Positions 27,848 through 36,883 of a DNA stretch of 64,000 bases are shown here, one piece after another. Each line of letters starts with the position of its first letter. The first letter of the stretch is position 1. A program made the position numbers and the translations under genes. Below the pieces are notes generated by a model. That model did no database searches. It was not told the DNA's origin and saw nothing but the letters and a program-made list of their open reading frames with translations. Source of the stretch: Acidobacteriota bacterium (GTDB taxonomy: Bacteria; Acidobacteriota; Blastocatellia; HR10); NCBI GenBank assembly GCA_030550025.1, contig JAUQQC010000008.1, positions 72,761 through 136,760 of the forward strand. Reading direction: 5' to 3'.

Positions 27848-28840
27848 TCATCCCGCATTCCCTCTGAGGAGAGCACGCAGCTGCTCCTCACTGAGCTCCA
27901 TGTATTGCCCCATGGCCCGGAATTTCCGATATCGCCGATCCACGAGCTCCTCGATCGATAGGTCCCGTATCTCCGCCAGAGCTTCCACGAGGAACCGATC
28001 GAGGATCTCCGCCATCTGCCGCGGATTCGCGTGCGCGCCTCCGGGCGGTTCGGGCACGATTCGATCAATGACCCCAAGCTCAAGGAGGTCCGGCGCCGTG
28101 AGCCTGAGGGCCTCAGCCGCGAGATCCGCCTTGCTCGCGTCCTTCCAGAGGATGGCCGCACATCCCTCGGGCGAGATCACCGAATAGATCGCATTCTCCA
28201 ACATGAGGATGATGTCGCCTACAGCGATGGCCAGCGCGCCGCCGGACCCTCCTTCCCCCGTGATCGTCACGACAATAGGGACGCGCAAGCGCGCCATCTC
28301 GCGAAGATTATAGGCGATCGCTTCAGCCTGACCGCGTTCCTCGGCATCCACCCCCGGATACGCGCCCGGCGTGTCTACAAAGGAGAAGATCGGCCGATGG
28401 AACTTCTCAGCCAGCTTCATCGCTCGAAGGGCCTTACGATACCCCTCGGGCTTCGGCATCCCAAAATTGCGAAACTGTCGCTGCTTGAAATCATGCCCTT
28501 TTTGATGGCCGACTACCAACACCGGCTCCCCGTGGAATCGCGCCAGACCGCATACGATCGCCGGATCGTCGGCGAAGCGCCGATCGCCATGAATCTCAAT
28601 GAAATCCTCGAAGATCCAAGAGACGAAATCGAGCGTGTATGGGCGATCGGGATGACGCGCGAGCTTCACCCGATCCATCGCCGTCACCGGGCGCACGAAC
28701 TGCTCGCGCAACCGTTCGACGCGCTGCTTGAGCGCCGTCAGCTCCTCCTGCTCCTCCCGCGTCGTCGCCCGCTGCGACAGCTCCTCCAGCCGCTTCTCCA
28801 ACTCGACCAGTTCCTGCCTGATTTGCTCCTTCTCCGCCAT
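27848..28840 (-). CDS. accA: Acetyl-CoA carboxylase carboxyltransferase subunit alpha
   Basis: About 330 aa, from ATG 28840 behind GGGAGAGG. AccA with AccD moves the carboxyl group from biotin to acetyl-CoA. A coiled N-terminal region is followed by the crotonase-like domain with [67 protein letters not shown] and [17 protein letters not shown]. accD is not in the window. Confidence 0.96.
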   Translation of the reverse strand: MAEKEQIRQELVELEKRLEELSQRATTREEQEELTALKQRVERLREQFVRPVTAMDRVKLARHPDRPYTLDFVSWIFEDFIEIHGDRRFADDPAIVCGLARFHGEPVLVVGHQKGHDFKQRQFRNFGMPKPEGYRKALRAMKLAEKFHRPIFSFVDTPGAYPGVDAEERGQAEAIAYNLREMARLRVPIVVTITGEGGSGGALAIAVGDIILMLENAIYSVISPEGCAAILWKDASKADLAAEALRLTAPDLLELGVIDRIVPEPPGGAHANPRQMAEILDRFLVEALAEIRDLSIEELVDRRYRKFRAMGQYMELSEEQLRALLRGNAG

Positions 28841-28948
28841 TTCCTCTCCCCCAAACGCAGATGACGCTTCAACCGGGCATTTCCCCACGGCGAGACACGA
28901 GCCTCTGACCGGCGGCCACGTATTGTACTGCAGGAGCGCCGAGAACGC

Positions 28949-29971
28949 CTAGCCGCCGCCGACGAAGCTGCGGAACATGTGAAAGAAGTGTTCGATGTCG
29001 CGCCCAGACCAGCGCCGTGCGCTCCGCTCTCGACGCCGATCCCGCCACACCGCTGGCAATTCCCGAAGCGCTTCCACAAGCGCCGCCCCAAAGGCCCAAT
29101 CCCACCGAATCGGGATCGTCAAAGCGAGCGCGGCGACGACCACCACGTGCTCCAGCAGCCAATCCCATTCGTCGAGGTTCTTCCAGTGAACGAGCAGCCG
29201 ATTCCGTTCGCTCGCCCGTCGAATGAAGGACCGCGAGAAACGCGGCTCGATCGTCCGGCTCGCCTCATGATACACGACGGCGCGCGGTTCGTAGCGGATC
29301 TGCCATCCACGTCGCCACGCCCTCAGGCTCAGATCTACATCCTCCCAATAGAACGGTCGCAGCCGCTCATCGAATCCCCCGAGCTGACGCACCTTCTCCG
29401 CATCGAAGGCCGAGAACCCACCGCTGGCCAACAGCGAGGGCCACGCGCCGAAAGGTCCAGACGACCGAACGCCAGATGCTTCCCCCTCGAGCACAACGTC
29501 ATAGTCCCTGTGCACTCGCCAGAACCCACGTCGGAATCGGCCGAGCTTCCCCCCACTGGCCAGCCCGCGCGTGCGTGGGTCGAGCGCCCGACAGGTCACG
29601 GCGAAAACCGCCGGATCGGAGAAGTGCGGCGCGAGATGAAAGAGGACGTCCCGCTCCACGGCCACATCGTTATTGAGGAGGAAGATCACCGGGAACCGCG
29701 CGCGACGAACCCCCACGTTCGCCGTTGGCGCGAATCCCTCTGGCCCCGACTTCACAATGACCTCCACAAACGGCGGCGCGTTCGCGCGGATCCACTCCGA
29801 CGTCCCATCCTCACTCCCATCGTCCACGATCACGACTTCGATGCGCGCCCCGATCTCCCGCTGATAAGCGCTTGCGGCGTCCACAATCGAAGGGAGAAAT
29901 CGTTCGAGCAGATGACGCCCGTTCCACGTCGGGATGACAACGCTTACATCGGGATAAGAGCGATCAGACAT
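28949..29971 (-). CDS. Family 2 glycosyltransferase
   Basis: A 340-aa GT-A enzyme. N-terminal VSVVIPTWNGRHLLERFL, nucleotide-binding VVIVDDGSEDGTSEWI, the metal-binding turn FLLNNDVAVE (NDV in place of DxD), acceptor-loop GGFDERLRPFYWEDVDLSLR, and a C-terminal hydrophobic stretch (VVVVAALALTIPI) near the end suggest membrane association. It probably builds an envelope polysaccharide. It overlaps the small phosphatase gene upstream by 8 nt, a pairing seen in exopolysaccharide loci. Confidence 0.85.
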   Translation of the reverse strand: MSDRSYPDVSVVIPTWNGRHLLERFLPSIVDAASAYQREIGARIEVVIVDDGSEDGTSEWIRANAPPFVEVIVKSGPEGFAPTANVGVRRARFPVIFLLNNDVAVERDVLFHLAPHFSDPAVFAVTCRALDPRTRGLASGGKLGRFRRGFWRVHRDYDVVLEGEASGVRSSGPFGAWPSLLASGGFSAFDAEKVRQLGGFDERLRPFYWEDVDLSLRAWRRGWQIRYEPRAVVYHEASRTIEPRFSRSFIRRASERNRLLVHWKNLDEWDWLLEHVVVVAALALTIPIRWDWAFGAALVEALRELPAVWRDRRRERSARRWSGRDIEHFFHMFRSFVGGG

Positions 29972-30314
29972 CTAGGTCCGGCAGCCAATGCTGGAGTCTT
30001 TGTCGAAGGAGGGCGATCAACTCCGGCGAATCCCGCTCGTAGATGTCCGGGATGTTCAGGACGATGATCTTCTCGGCGAGCCCCTCGACCTCAGGGAAGA
30101 GTTCGAGAAGTTGCGTCCGATGGCGATCATATCGTTCATCCATCACGAAGATGAGGTCGGCCCACTCCAGGAGATCGCGCGTCACCGGACGCGTGGCCAG
30201 CGGCGATATCCCTGCCGAACGCGCCTCATATCGTTGACTCCGCGCCAGCAGCGCCTCCGCCGTCGGCGAACGATTCTGATTCGCCGTGCAGATGAAAAGT
30301 ACCCGCCGCTTCAT
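29964..30314 (-). CDS. Low-molecular-weight protein tyrosine phosphatase-like protein
   Basis: About 116 aa, from ATG 30314. The N-terminal P-loop CTANQNRSPTAE is the C-x5-R-S/T signature of LMW phosphatases and the related arsenate reductases. The C-terminal general-acid segment reads IPDIYERDSPE, where classical enzymes have DPY/DPF, so activity may be altered. The protein is short for the family (about 150 aa). The overlap with the glycosyltransferase suggests a role in polysaccharide control. Confidence 0.75.
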   Translation of the reverse strand: MKRRVLFICTANQNRSPTAEALLARSQRYEARSAGISPLATRPVTRDLLEWADLIFVMDERYDRHRTQLLELFPEVEGLAEKIIVLNIPDIYERDSPELIALLRQRLQHWLPDLDV

Positions 30315-30517
30315 GGCCTTGAAAACCCGATTATATCCGACCCCACGACGATCGCCAACGCATGCCTCAGAATACGACATCCACACGCGCACAGCCCATC
30401 TCCATGATGATTCTCGCCAAGAGAATCCACCGAGGTCGGCCGAGCTCAATATTCTTTATAGCTCACGGAGACGAAGGGAAACGTCGGAAGCACCCGGCAA
30501 AGGGTCCTATCCGGGGA

Positions 30518-32422
30518 TCAATCGTCCTTGTGCTCTCTCGTGGCCTCTTCCACAAGCCACTGCGCCAAAATGAGCAGGAACCGAGAGCGCAACACCGGCG
30601 ATCGAATGCTCCAGGAGACCGACCGCATCCTGTAGAAATCTTCCCGCGCAAGAAGCGCGAGTTCTGAGGGGAGGGTTATGTGATCCACGTCGGGCCGGTA
30701 GAGGAGCGAAAGTTTTCCCGGCTCATAGAGGATCCCACCAAAGGCTTCATCGCGCGCCGTGACGCTCTCTTCCGGTTTTGCTTCACCGGCCGCTTTACTC
30801 GCGTCCATCAGGACATGGAAAGCTCGCGCCGAATCCAGAGGGGCATAGAGGCCAGCGATCTCAAAGAGACATTCGGCGCGTCGGGCTGTTCGAGCTGCTC
30901 GTAAGGCCTCCTGATATGCTTTCTCCAGCAGGGTTCGACCGGGTTCTTCCTGTCCGGTTTTCAGAAACGCGCGGGCGATCTCGATGAACGCTCGCGATCG
31001 AAGTCCGAAATCGCTCAGAGTTTCGGCCGTCCGCTGGGCATCCTCAAGCTGCCTGCGAGCCACCTGGTCCATCACTTGCCGAACCTTCACCTCCTCCACG
31101 GTCGTCTCCCGCATCTTGAGATTGGAGATCTTCTCGGCCACTTTCCGAGCCTGGTCGGCGGGACTCTTGAGCGCCAGCTCACGCAAGCGCCGATCCCGCA
31201 TGCGGGCGCTGGGCTCTCGTTCGATCTCTTGTATCTGCTCTTCGACTGTGCCCTCGGCCTCGCTCCACGGCCGTGCGGGCCGTTGCTCGACCGGGAGCGC
31301 ATGGGCGAGCGCCTGCGCATAGAGGGTGAGGAGAGCCACCCGTGGAGGGTCTTCGAACTTCTGAAAAAGCGGAAGATAATCGGAGCCAAGAGACCGAATA
31401 AACGAGCGCGTCTCGCGCCGTAGGGCGATCGCTGGATTGGCTCGCGCCTGCTGCCAGAGGGATTCGGCCCGGGCCAAAGCTCGTGCGAAAATCGCCCGCG
31501 CCTCCTGCTCCAGAGGCGCCAGCGAATCGGCCGCTCGAAAGCGACGACCCAAATACGCTCCCAAAACGGCCAGAGCTGAATCTTCGGGCACCGTCGCGAA
31601 ACGAGAAAAAACCACCCGAAAGAGAGCGTCGCCCACATCGGGAGAACTCGTCGCCGCCGAGGTCAGAAGCAGGCTCGCTACCGATGGGATCCCATGGCCC
31701 GGAGATAACGCCCGACTCACCATGTCGGCAAAAAGGGAGACATCACGCGAGGTTTCCCCCGCCAACGACGCATCCCACAATATCCCCAGCATCTCTTGAT
31801 AGAGCGCTTCCCGCGTGAGCCCGCTTGTCGAACGCTCGGCCTCTCCCTCGAACCGCTCGATGAGACGACCGGCGAATCTCGCATCCCGCCGAACCACCCG
31901 GTGAAGGAGTTCTCGAAAGAGCGCCCGCCGAGCCTCGATGCTCGCCCGTTCTTTGTCACGCTCGACTCTCACCTCTAGAGGCGCGATCTCGCCCATCAAC
32001 CTCTCGAACAGGGAACGCCCGGCGCGTTCCTCAAGCGCCCAGAGAAGATCGGCCGCCTGGATACGAATCCGCAACCGCTGCGGAGGATCGGCGATTCGTT
32101 CGGGTTCCTCAAGGACCTCCTGCACAAGCAGGAAGGCCTCCCCTTTCTTCTCCTCGGCTCCCTGCTCTTTCTCCAACTCGCTCGGCTTCTCTCGAGGGTT
32201 GTCCTTTCGTACCGCCTGCGATTGTTCCCGCGGCAGAAGATGAACCCGAGCGGCAGATTGCCCCCGACAGGGGAGAACTCCACCGAGAATGAGCGCTCCT
32301 CCGACAAGCCCGACGAGAAAATTCCTCCCTCGATGAGATGACCGGAAGCTCCATTTCTCACTCTGAGAGGCAGGGAGCAACTCCTGACTCCAAGCTGTAG
32401 GCGATGGTCGGGATTCTCTCAT
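30518..32422 (-). CDS. Large helical exported protein of unknown function
   Basis: A 634-aa protein started at ATG 32422 behind GGAGGGAGG. A basic N-terminal 30 residues and a hydrophobic segment (FLVGLVGGALILGGVLPCRG) form an uncleaved anchor or long signal peptide; a Cys at the end of that segment could be lipidated. The rest is Arg/Glu/Ala-rich helix with TPR-like periodicity in the last 250 residues (LRSRAFIEIARAFLKTGQEE and similar). I do not recognise the family. Similar long helical proteins are common in this type of genome. Confidence 0.6.
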   Translation of the reverse strand: MRESRPSPTAWSQELLPASQSEKWSFRSSHRGRNFLVGLVGGALILGGVLPCRGQSAARVHLLPREQSQAVRKDNPREKPSELEKEQGAEEKKGEAFLLVQEVLEEPERIADPPQRLRIRIQAADLLWALEERAGRSLFERLMGEIAPLEVRVERDKERASIEARRALFRELLHRVVRRDARFAGRLIERFEGEAERSTSGLTREALYQEMLGILWDASLAGETSRDVSLFADMVSRALSPGHGIPSVASLLLTSAATSSPDVGDALFRVVFSRFATVPEDSALAVLGAYLGRRFRAADSLAPLEQEARAIFARALARAESLWQQARANPAIALRRETRSFIRSLGSDYLPLFQKFEDPPRVALLTLYAQALAHALPVEQRPARPWSEAEGTVEEQIQEIEREPSARMRDRRLRELALKSPADQARKVAEKISNLKMRETTVEEVKVRQVMDQVARRQLEDAQRTAETLSDFGLRSRAFIEIARAFLKTGQEEPGRTLLEKAYQEALRAARTARRAECLFEIAGLYAPLDSARAFHVLMDASKAAGEAKPEESVTARDEAFGGILYEPGKLSLLYRPDVDHITLPSELALLAREDFYRMRSVSWSIRSPVLRSRFLLILAQWLVEEATREHKDD

Positions 32423-32510
32423 GTTCGCCTCCCTCCGAGGACAAAGGTTAGCGCCATGTCAGGAAAACTCCCAAGAGCTTCCGCTACACTCCGCAAGGGG
32501 TGGAAGTGAC

Positions 32511-32846
32511 TCACGGAGAATACCGCCTCACTTGCTGCACGATCTCGGCAAGGATCTTCTCCTCATATTCGGGTTTCACCGGCATCCCCGTCCATACGCC
32601 CCGACATACGCCGTGCGCGTCGAGCAGATAATGTGAAATCCCACCCCCGATCTTTAATCTCGCCTCTACCTCTTCGCAGGTGCTGAAGAAAATGTCACCC
32701 TCGAATTTCGTCTGCCGAGCGAACGTCTTGAGCTCTTCAATCGAGCTGGCACAGCCGATGACCGGATGGTTCGCGGGGAGCACCCGCTTGAGGGGATTCC
32801 AGAAGGGAACCCCGCACGACAGCTTGAGGTCGCAACTCCTCCAGCC
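32511..32846 (-). pseudogene. Truncated redoxin-like (TlpA/thioredoxin fold) remnant
   Basis: The frame is closed by TGA at 32847-32849, and the only start-like codon inside is GTG 32783. The open part reads SCDLKLSCGVPFWNPLKRVL, then IGCASSIEELKTFARQ and HYLLDAHGVCRGVWTGM. That order (Cys pair, PFWN helix, beta strand, C-terminal DxxG-x-V strand) fits the C-terminal two thirds of a redoxin, but the first strand and helix are missing. A short internal gene from 32783 (90 aa) is possible, though it would lack the Cys pair. Confidence 0.5.
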
Positions 32847-33026
32847 TCAGCATAGTGATCCAACCGTCGTTATGTGAGCTCTCCCTCGGAGGCCTCCTGC
32901 GCGGGGCGGCGCAACCCAGCCGCTCAGAGTAGACACGCCGGAAGTTTTGCAGCCGAGCGAACCAGCGCTCCTCCCACGAGCGCCTCCGAGAACGCCGCTC
33001 GCTCCTCCTCTCTTGCGGGGGGTGGC

Positions 33027-34337
33027 TTACTCCGATAGGAACTCCCCGATGTTGCAATCCAACTCGATGGCATGAAAGACCTGGCTGCCATCGGTCGGAT
33101 CACATGTCGTCACACTCGCATAGCAAGAGGTCGTGGTGATCGTACAGTGGTTCTGAATGACGCGCATGGTCGGAGACACGTATCTCTGAAGAGCCGCCTT
33201 GCAATCTTTATCGTCCTCCGTCGTCGGGGTTCCACAATTGGTCGAACACGGAGACCACTCTTGCGCCATCGGACAGCGATCCCCCTCCTCGAGGACGCGG
33301 AAGTCACCAACGGCGCCCCGACCCTTATGGAAGCGATATGCCTCCGCTGGGGTGAAAACGTAAATCCACGGGCTCCTCACGACGACCTCTTCCAGACCAA
33401 CGAGGACGGCAAAGGTCGGTCTGAAGACGAAGGCGTATTCGCGGAGCTTTTCCCCCTCGGGACTATATTCGTACAGGATCCCGGATCGGGATGAACCGTT
33501 CACGCCGATCCAAAGATGGCCGGTCACGGGATCGAGCGTCGCCGACGCGATGGTCACCACGCCTCCCACTTGGCGAGGGTCCTTCGCCGCTAGGAACCGA
33601 CGAGCCATCTGGACCTGAAGATCCACCGCCTGGCCTTCGACGACGAATTCCGAGAGCAACTCCCCCTCCTTGGAGAACTTCTGAACGGTCGGACGTGGAG
33701 CGAACTCGAACACGTAGTAGATGTTGTCGGCAGCATCAACGAGAACCCGCCCCCTGTTCAAGAAACGATTTTGCACCGGATTCGTCTCATCGAAAAGCTT
33801 GAGCGCTCCGAAGCTCTTGAACCTGCGCCCTGCAGAATCATAGAGATGAAGCAGAGCCCCTTCGGTCGGTGATGCGATGACGATCCGCCCATCACGGAGC
33901 ACCGCAAGAGAACGCGGACGAGGAACGCGGAACGTCCGGAGCCGTTGTCCGAACGGGTTCAAGATCGCGACCTGATCCGCCTCCGTATCCGCGAGGTACA
34001 TCCGGCCTTGAGCGTCAACGGCCAGAGCATCCGGTGAGAGCGAGGGGGCTGGAATATCCCTGAAAGAATCACGCCTTTCGTCATAGACGATGACGCTGCC
34101 TCTCCCGGCGATCAAGACGTAGAGAAAGTGGCCGTCTCCTGAGGCGACTGCGGATCGCACAAAGCCCGCTTCGCGGAAGATGCGCTCAGATGATTGGAGT
34201 AGAACAAGTGGTGATTGCGTCCGGTAAGCACTCACTGTGAAGAGGCTGACGATAAAGGGTCCAAAGGGGACGAAGTATTTGAGGGCGAAAAAGAGGATCG
34301 TTGCGACTTCCTTTCGTAAGCGGCGAAGCATCATCAT
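33027..34337 (-). CDS. NHL-type six-bladed beta-propeller protein with Cys-rich tail
   Basis: About 436 aa, from ATG 34337 behind AAGGAGAT. One N-terminal hydrophobic segment (FALKYFVPFGPFIVSLFTV) serves as signal or anchor. Residues about 55-345 show NHL-like blades (DALAVDAQGRMYLADTEADQ, PRSLAVLRDGRIVIAS, VLVDAADNIYYV). The last 70 residues hold at least nine Cys. Among them WSPCSTNCG resembles a thrombospondin type-1 motif. Function unknown; the neighbouring small secreted protein and broken redoxin suggest an envelope redox or peptide-related system. Confidence 0.65.
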   Translation of the reverse strand: MMMLRRLRKEVATILFFALKYFVPFGPFIVSLFTVSAYRTQSPLVLLQSSERIFREAGFVRSAVASGDGHFLYVLIAGRGSVIVYDERRDSFRDIPAPSLSPDALAVDAQGRMYLADTEADQVAILNPFGQRLRTFRVPRPRSLAVLRDGRIVIASPTEGALLHLYDSAGRRFKSFGALKLFDETNPVQNRFLNRGRVLVDAADNIYYVFEFAPRPTVQKFSKEGELLSEFVVEGQAVDLQVQMARRFLAAKDPRQVGGVVTIASATLDPVTGHLWIGVNGSSRSGILYEYSPEGEKLREYAFVFRPTFAVLVGLEEVVVRSPWIYVFTPAEAYRFHKGRGAVGDFRVLEEGDRCPMAQEWSPCSTNCGTPTTEDDKDCKAALQRYVSPTMRVIQNHCTITTTSCYASVTTCDPTDGSQVFHAIELDCNIGEFLSE

Positions 34338-34402
34338 ACGGATCTCCTTCTTGGGTAGTGACGAGCTATTGAAATGGGTTTTCCCATCCTCCTCCGCCTT
34401 GC

Positions 34403-34732
34403 TCAATAGTTCATCTCTGACAAAATCACAATCATACTGTCCATCTGTCCGTCAACCCCATTTTCGCTTTTTCCAAGAATTTCGGGAGGCGCAGGAGAGC
34501 TGTCCCCACAACCGGAGAAGCCACACAAGCGAGAGGCCCCGCAGCCCCTCCACCCACTAGCCCGACGGAAGGAAAAGATCGCCGTCTCAATCCGAAGGCT
34601 TTTGAACCGATCCCGCCAGGGCACCTCCTGCCCGGGAAAAGCCGCTGCCTCCTCGACAACTTGGCCACTGGTTGGCGCTACCAGAGCCAACCCGAGCACG
34701 AGCGCCAGACATAACTTTTTCAGGGCTCGCAT
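34403..34732 (-). CDS. Small secreted protein with a Cys-rich core
   Basis: A 109-aa protein with a clear signal peptide (LCLALVLGLALVAPTSGQ) and, in the mature part, three Cys in 13 residues (GCGASRLCGFSGCGDSS). ATG 34732 is preceded by GAGGGGAG and by an 8-bp-stem hairpin. No family is recognised. It lies 65 nt upstream of the NHL-propeller gene and reads the same way, so the two are probably co-expressed. Confidence 0.5.
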   Translation of the reverse strand: MRALKKLCLALVLGLALVAPTSGQVVEEAAAFPGQEVPWRDRFKSLRIETAIFSFRRASGWRGCGASRLCGFSGCGDSSPAPPEILGKSENGVDGQMDSMIVILSEMNY

Positions 34733-34740
34733 CTCCCCTC

Positions 34741-34762
34741 ACGTCCTCAAGAAGGAGGACGT
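34741..34762. promoter_or_regulatory. Hairpin directly upstream of a ribosome-binding site
   Basis: ACGTCCTC-AAGAAG-GAGGACGT, perfect 8-bp arms and 6-nt loop. On the minus strand it ends just before the GAGGGGAG site of the small secreted protein gene, so it could modulate translation. Confidence 0.45.
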
Positions 34763-35066
34763 CCTCGGCCGCGCCGATAAAGAGGCCCAGGCTTACCCTC
34801 TTCGCCTCCCCGATCTCAGCCACCCCCTTCCAAACGACTCGAATTCGCCAGATGAAACCCACCATCACCTGGGGAGTGTTCGATGCACGACCAGAAGCAG
34901 CATCACCTCGACTGCACCTGAACCGTCCCTCGCTCAAGGTCAACGAGGTAAGCGACTTCTTCGGTGTTGACCTTGACCCGGCGTCCACCGTTTATCTACC
35001 CCACCGCCATCACCTCCCCGCACGAGAACGGTTCAGGGAACCTCTTTTAGCTGCCTCCCGCTGCAG
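34763..35066. other. Gene-free stretch containing a perfect inverted repeat
   Basis: Only short or antisense frames are seen. The stretch holds a perfect 11-bp inverted repeat, TCAAGGTCAAC (34934-34944) and GTTGACCTTGA (34966-34976), with a 21-nt spacer. It lies between the macB stop and the small secreted protein gene. Confidence 0.5.
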
Positions 35067-36008
35067 TTACTCGCTGCGCAGAGCTTCCACAGGATCGAGC
35101 CGCGCCGCTCGGATGGCCGGGACCATCCCGGCAATCACACCGACCGAAACGAGAACCGCGCTCGAAACCACCAGAGCAGAGTATGAAATCCCCAACCTGA
35201 TGTCTCCGACACCGGAGGTGTCTTTGAAGATCGGACCGAGTAGAGGCAGTTGTCCAATGGCTCCGGCGAGGGCGGCGGCCACGACAAAGCCGACGGCGCC
35301 CCCGGCAAGCGTCAACGCGAGCCCTTCCAGAAGGAACTGCATGAGAATATGCCGGCGCCGGGCGCCAAGCGATTTCAGCACGCCGATCTCTCGCGTGCGC
35401 TCGGTCACTGACACGAGCATAATGTTCATGACGCCGACGGCCCCGATGCTCAGGGTCAGCGTGCCGATGACCGCGAGTATGATTTTCAACCCTAATCCCA
35501 GATTGGTGATGATCGCGCCGAACTCATTCCAGTCAATGATCCGCACGGCCCGTTCATCCCGGGGATTGAAATTGTGGATCCGGGCCAGAGCCGCCCGGAT
35601 TTCGCCAATCAACCGTTTGCGGGGAACGCCGTTGACTGGCACAATGACGATGTTGCTCAGATACCGCGTGTCAACCAGGTCCGACAGCGTGGTCAAGGGA
35701 ACGAGCATTAATGAGATAGCACTTTCCTGCCGGATCGCCAGCACATCCTCATAGGTCAGCCGAACCGGGCGACCCGCGCGTTGATCGCCGACCTGCTCGG
35801 TCGTTCGGCCTCCCCAGATGATGATGATGTCCGTGCCGAGCGTCTTGAGCTGCTCCCGGTATCCAACCTTGAATCCATCACCGATGGCGATCATCAGCAC
35901 GACCGACGCGATTCCCCAGGCGATGCCGAACATGGTGAGGAAACTCCGCAGCTTGTGAGCCAGGATGTTTCGCACCGTCTGGACGACGATCTCTCGGATC
36001 CCGATCAT
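35067..36008 (-). CDS. MacB-like ABC permease with an internal deletion
   Basis: A 313-aa FtsX/MacB-fold permease; full members are around 400 aa. The N-terminal segment (ILAHKLRSFLTMFGIAWGIA) and the C-terminal helices (NIMLVSVTERTREIGVLKSL, then GVIAGMVPAIRAARLDPVEA) are normal. Between LTYEDVLAIRQE and LVPLTTLSDLVDTRYLSNI roughly 90-100 residues of the periplasmic core domain are missing, with the frame intact. No ATPase gene is adjacent. Together with the remnant adaptor upstream I read this as a decaying efflux locus, although a shortened functional permease is possible. Confidence 0.7.
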   Translation of the reverse strand: MIGIREIVVQTVRNILAHKLRSFLTMFGIAWGIASVVLMIAIGDGFKVGYREQLKTLGTDIIIIWGGRTTEQVGDQRAGRPVRLTYEDVLAIRQESAISLMLVPLTTLSDLVDTRYLSNIVIVPVNGVPRKRLIGEIRAALARIHNFNPRDERAVRIIDWNEFGAIITNLGLGLKIILAVIGTLTLSIGAVGVMNIMLVSVTERTREIGVLKSLGARRRHILMQFLLEGLALTLAGGAVGFVVAAALAGAIGQLPLLGPIFKDTSGVGDIRLGISYSALVVSSAVLVSVGVIAGMVPAIRAARLDPVEALRSE

Positions 36009-36226
36009 GGCAACAGAATCTTATCGCCTTCCTTCAGGCCGTCGAGAACTTCCGTACGCTGACCGTTAGAGGTGAAGGGCAACGCCCTTGCATTCAAAAG
36101 GGGCAACGGCACGTCCGGATGATGCCGGTGCCTCCCCTCAGGAACCAAGACACGGAAAATCTGGGCAGGACACAGCTCCGGTCCCTTGCGGGACACCCGA
36201 TCGGGTTCGCCCGGAACGGTCCTCAC
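36005..36226 (-). pseudogene. C-terminal remnant of a MacA/HlyD-type membrane-fusion protein
   Basis: Only the end is recognisable: NGQRTEVLDGLKEGDKILLP, the standard terminus of efflux adaptor proteins, directly before and overlapping the permease gene by 4 nt (ATGA). The residues before it match nothing, and no biotinyl-lipoyl or hairpin domain is left. Confidence 0.55.
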
Positions 36227-36883
36227 GTCTTACTATCCAGCAAGATTGTCAGCCCATGGGAGAACATTCATCCGACCCCTAGGGGTATGACAACCCCCTG
36301 GACGGCAAGAACGAGCATTTTCGAACCAGGCTCTTGGAGGCCAAGGGGCGAGGCCTTCAGCCAGAGTCTGTGCTGAGGGACGATGGTATGCGGGGAGGAC
36401 TTGAACCCCACCGCTTCCCCAGACCGGCTTTCCCTGATAAGCCCTAAGAGCCATCGGAGGACTCATCCGAATGGAAAGGGAAATAAGCGGACAGTCCAGA
36501 GAGAAGGCAGAGTCGGGCATTGGGTGGTTGTGAAACTCTTTCGGATGGCCTCCATAGACGGAGACGCAGAATACGCAAAGACCCAACGCTGCGGAAGAAG
36601 GGAAGGCCAAACTGGAGAGGTCGAGAGGGGGATCAAAGGACATCGTCGCGCCCTCAAGCAAGGCCGTGGGGTGGAAAGAGAAAAGGCCCGCAAAGCGGCC
36701 ATCGTGCGCCTTTTGCTCCCGTCACGAGTTTTTTTGAGCTTCATCGCTAGTGGACAGGAACCAGCCGGTTTGAGGCGAAGACGTGATCCCACAAAATGCC
36801 GTTCGAACTTCTCTGGCTCAGCCCACCTGTGGGCTCACCCCAACCGCGTAAGTCTCAGATTTCGAATTCCCTCGCTGCGCTCA
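36227..36883. other. Gene-free, rearranged-looking stretch
   Basis: No supported gene. It contains a perfect 12-bp palindrome ACCCCTAGGGGT (36275-36286) followed six bases later by another ACCCCCT, and a tRNA-3'-end-like sequence on the minus strand (36386-36412) that does not fold into a complete tRNA. Confidence 0.5.

Noticed and set aside
34587..34988. 133-codon minus-strand frame upstream of the small secreted protein
   Set aside because: It overlaps a better-supported gene with a signal peptide in another frame and crosses both inverted repeats. No motif supports it.
36386..36453. tRNA-like sequence on the minus strand (GGGGTTCAAGTCCTCCCC followed by GCATACCA)
   Set aside because: The T arm has a mismatch and the acceptor 3' strand has no partner upstream. 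No D arm or proper anticodon loop can be drawn. At best a tRNA 3'-end fragment, such as an old attachment site.
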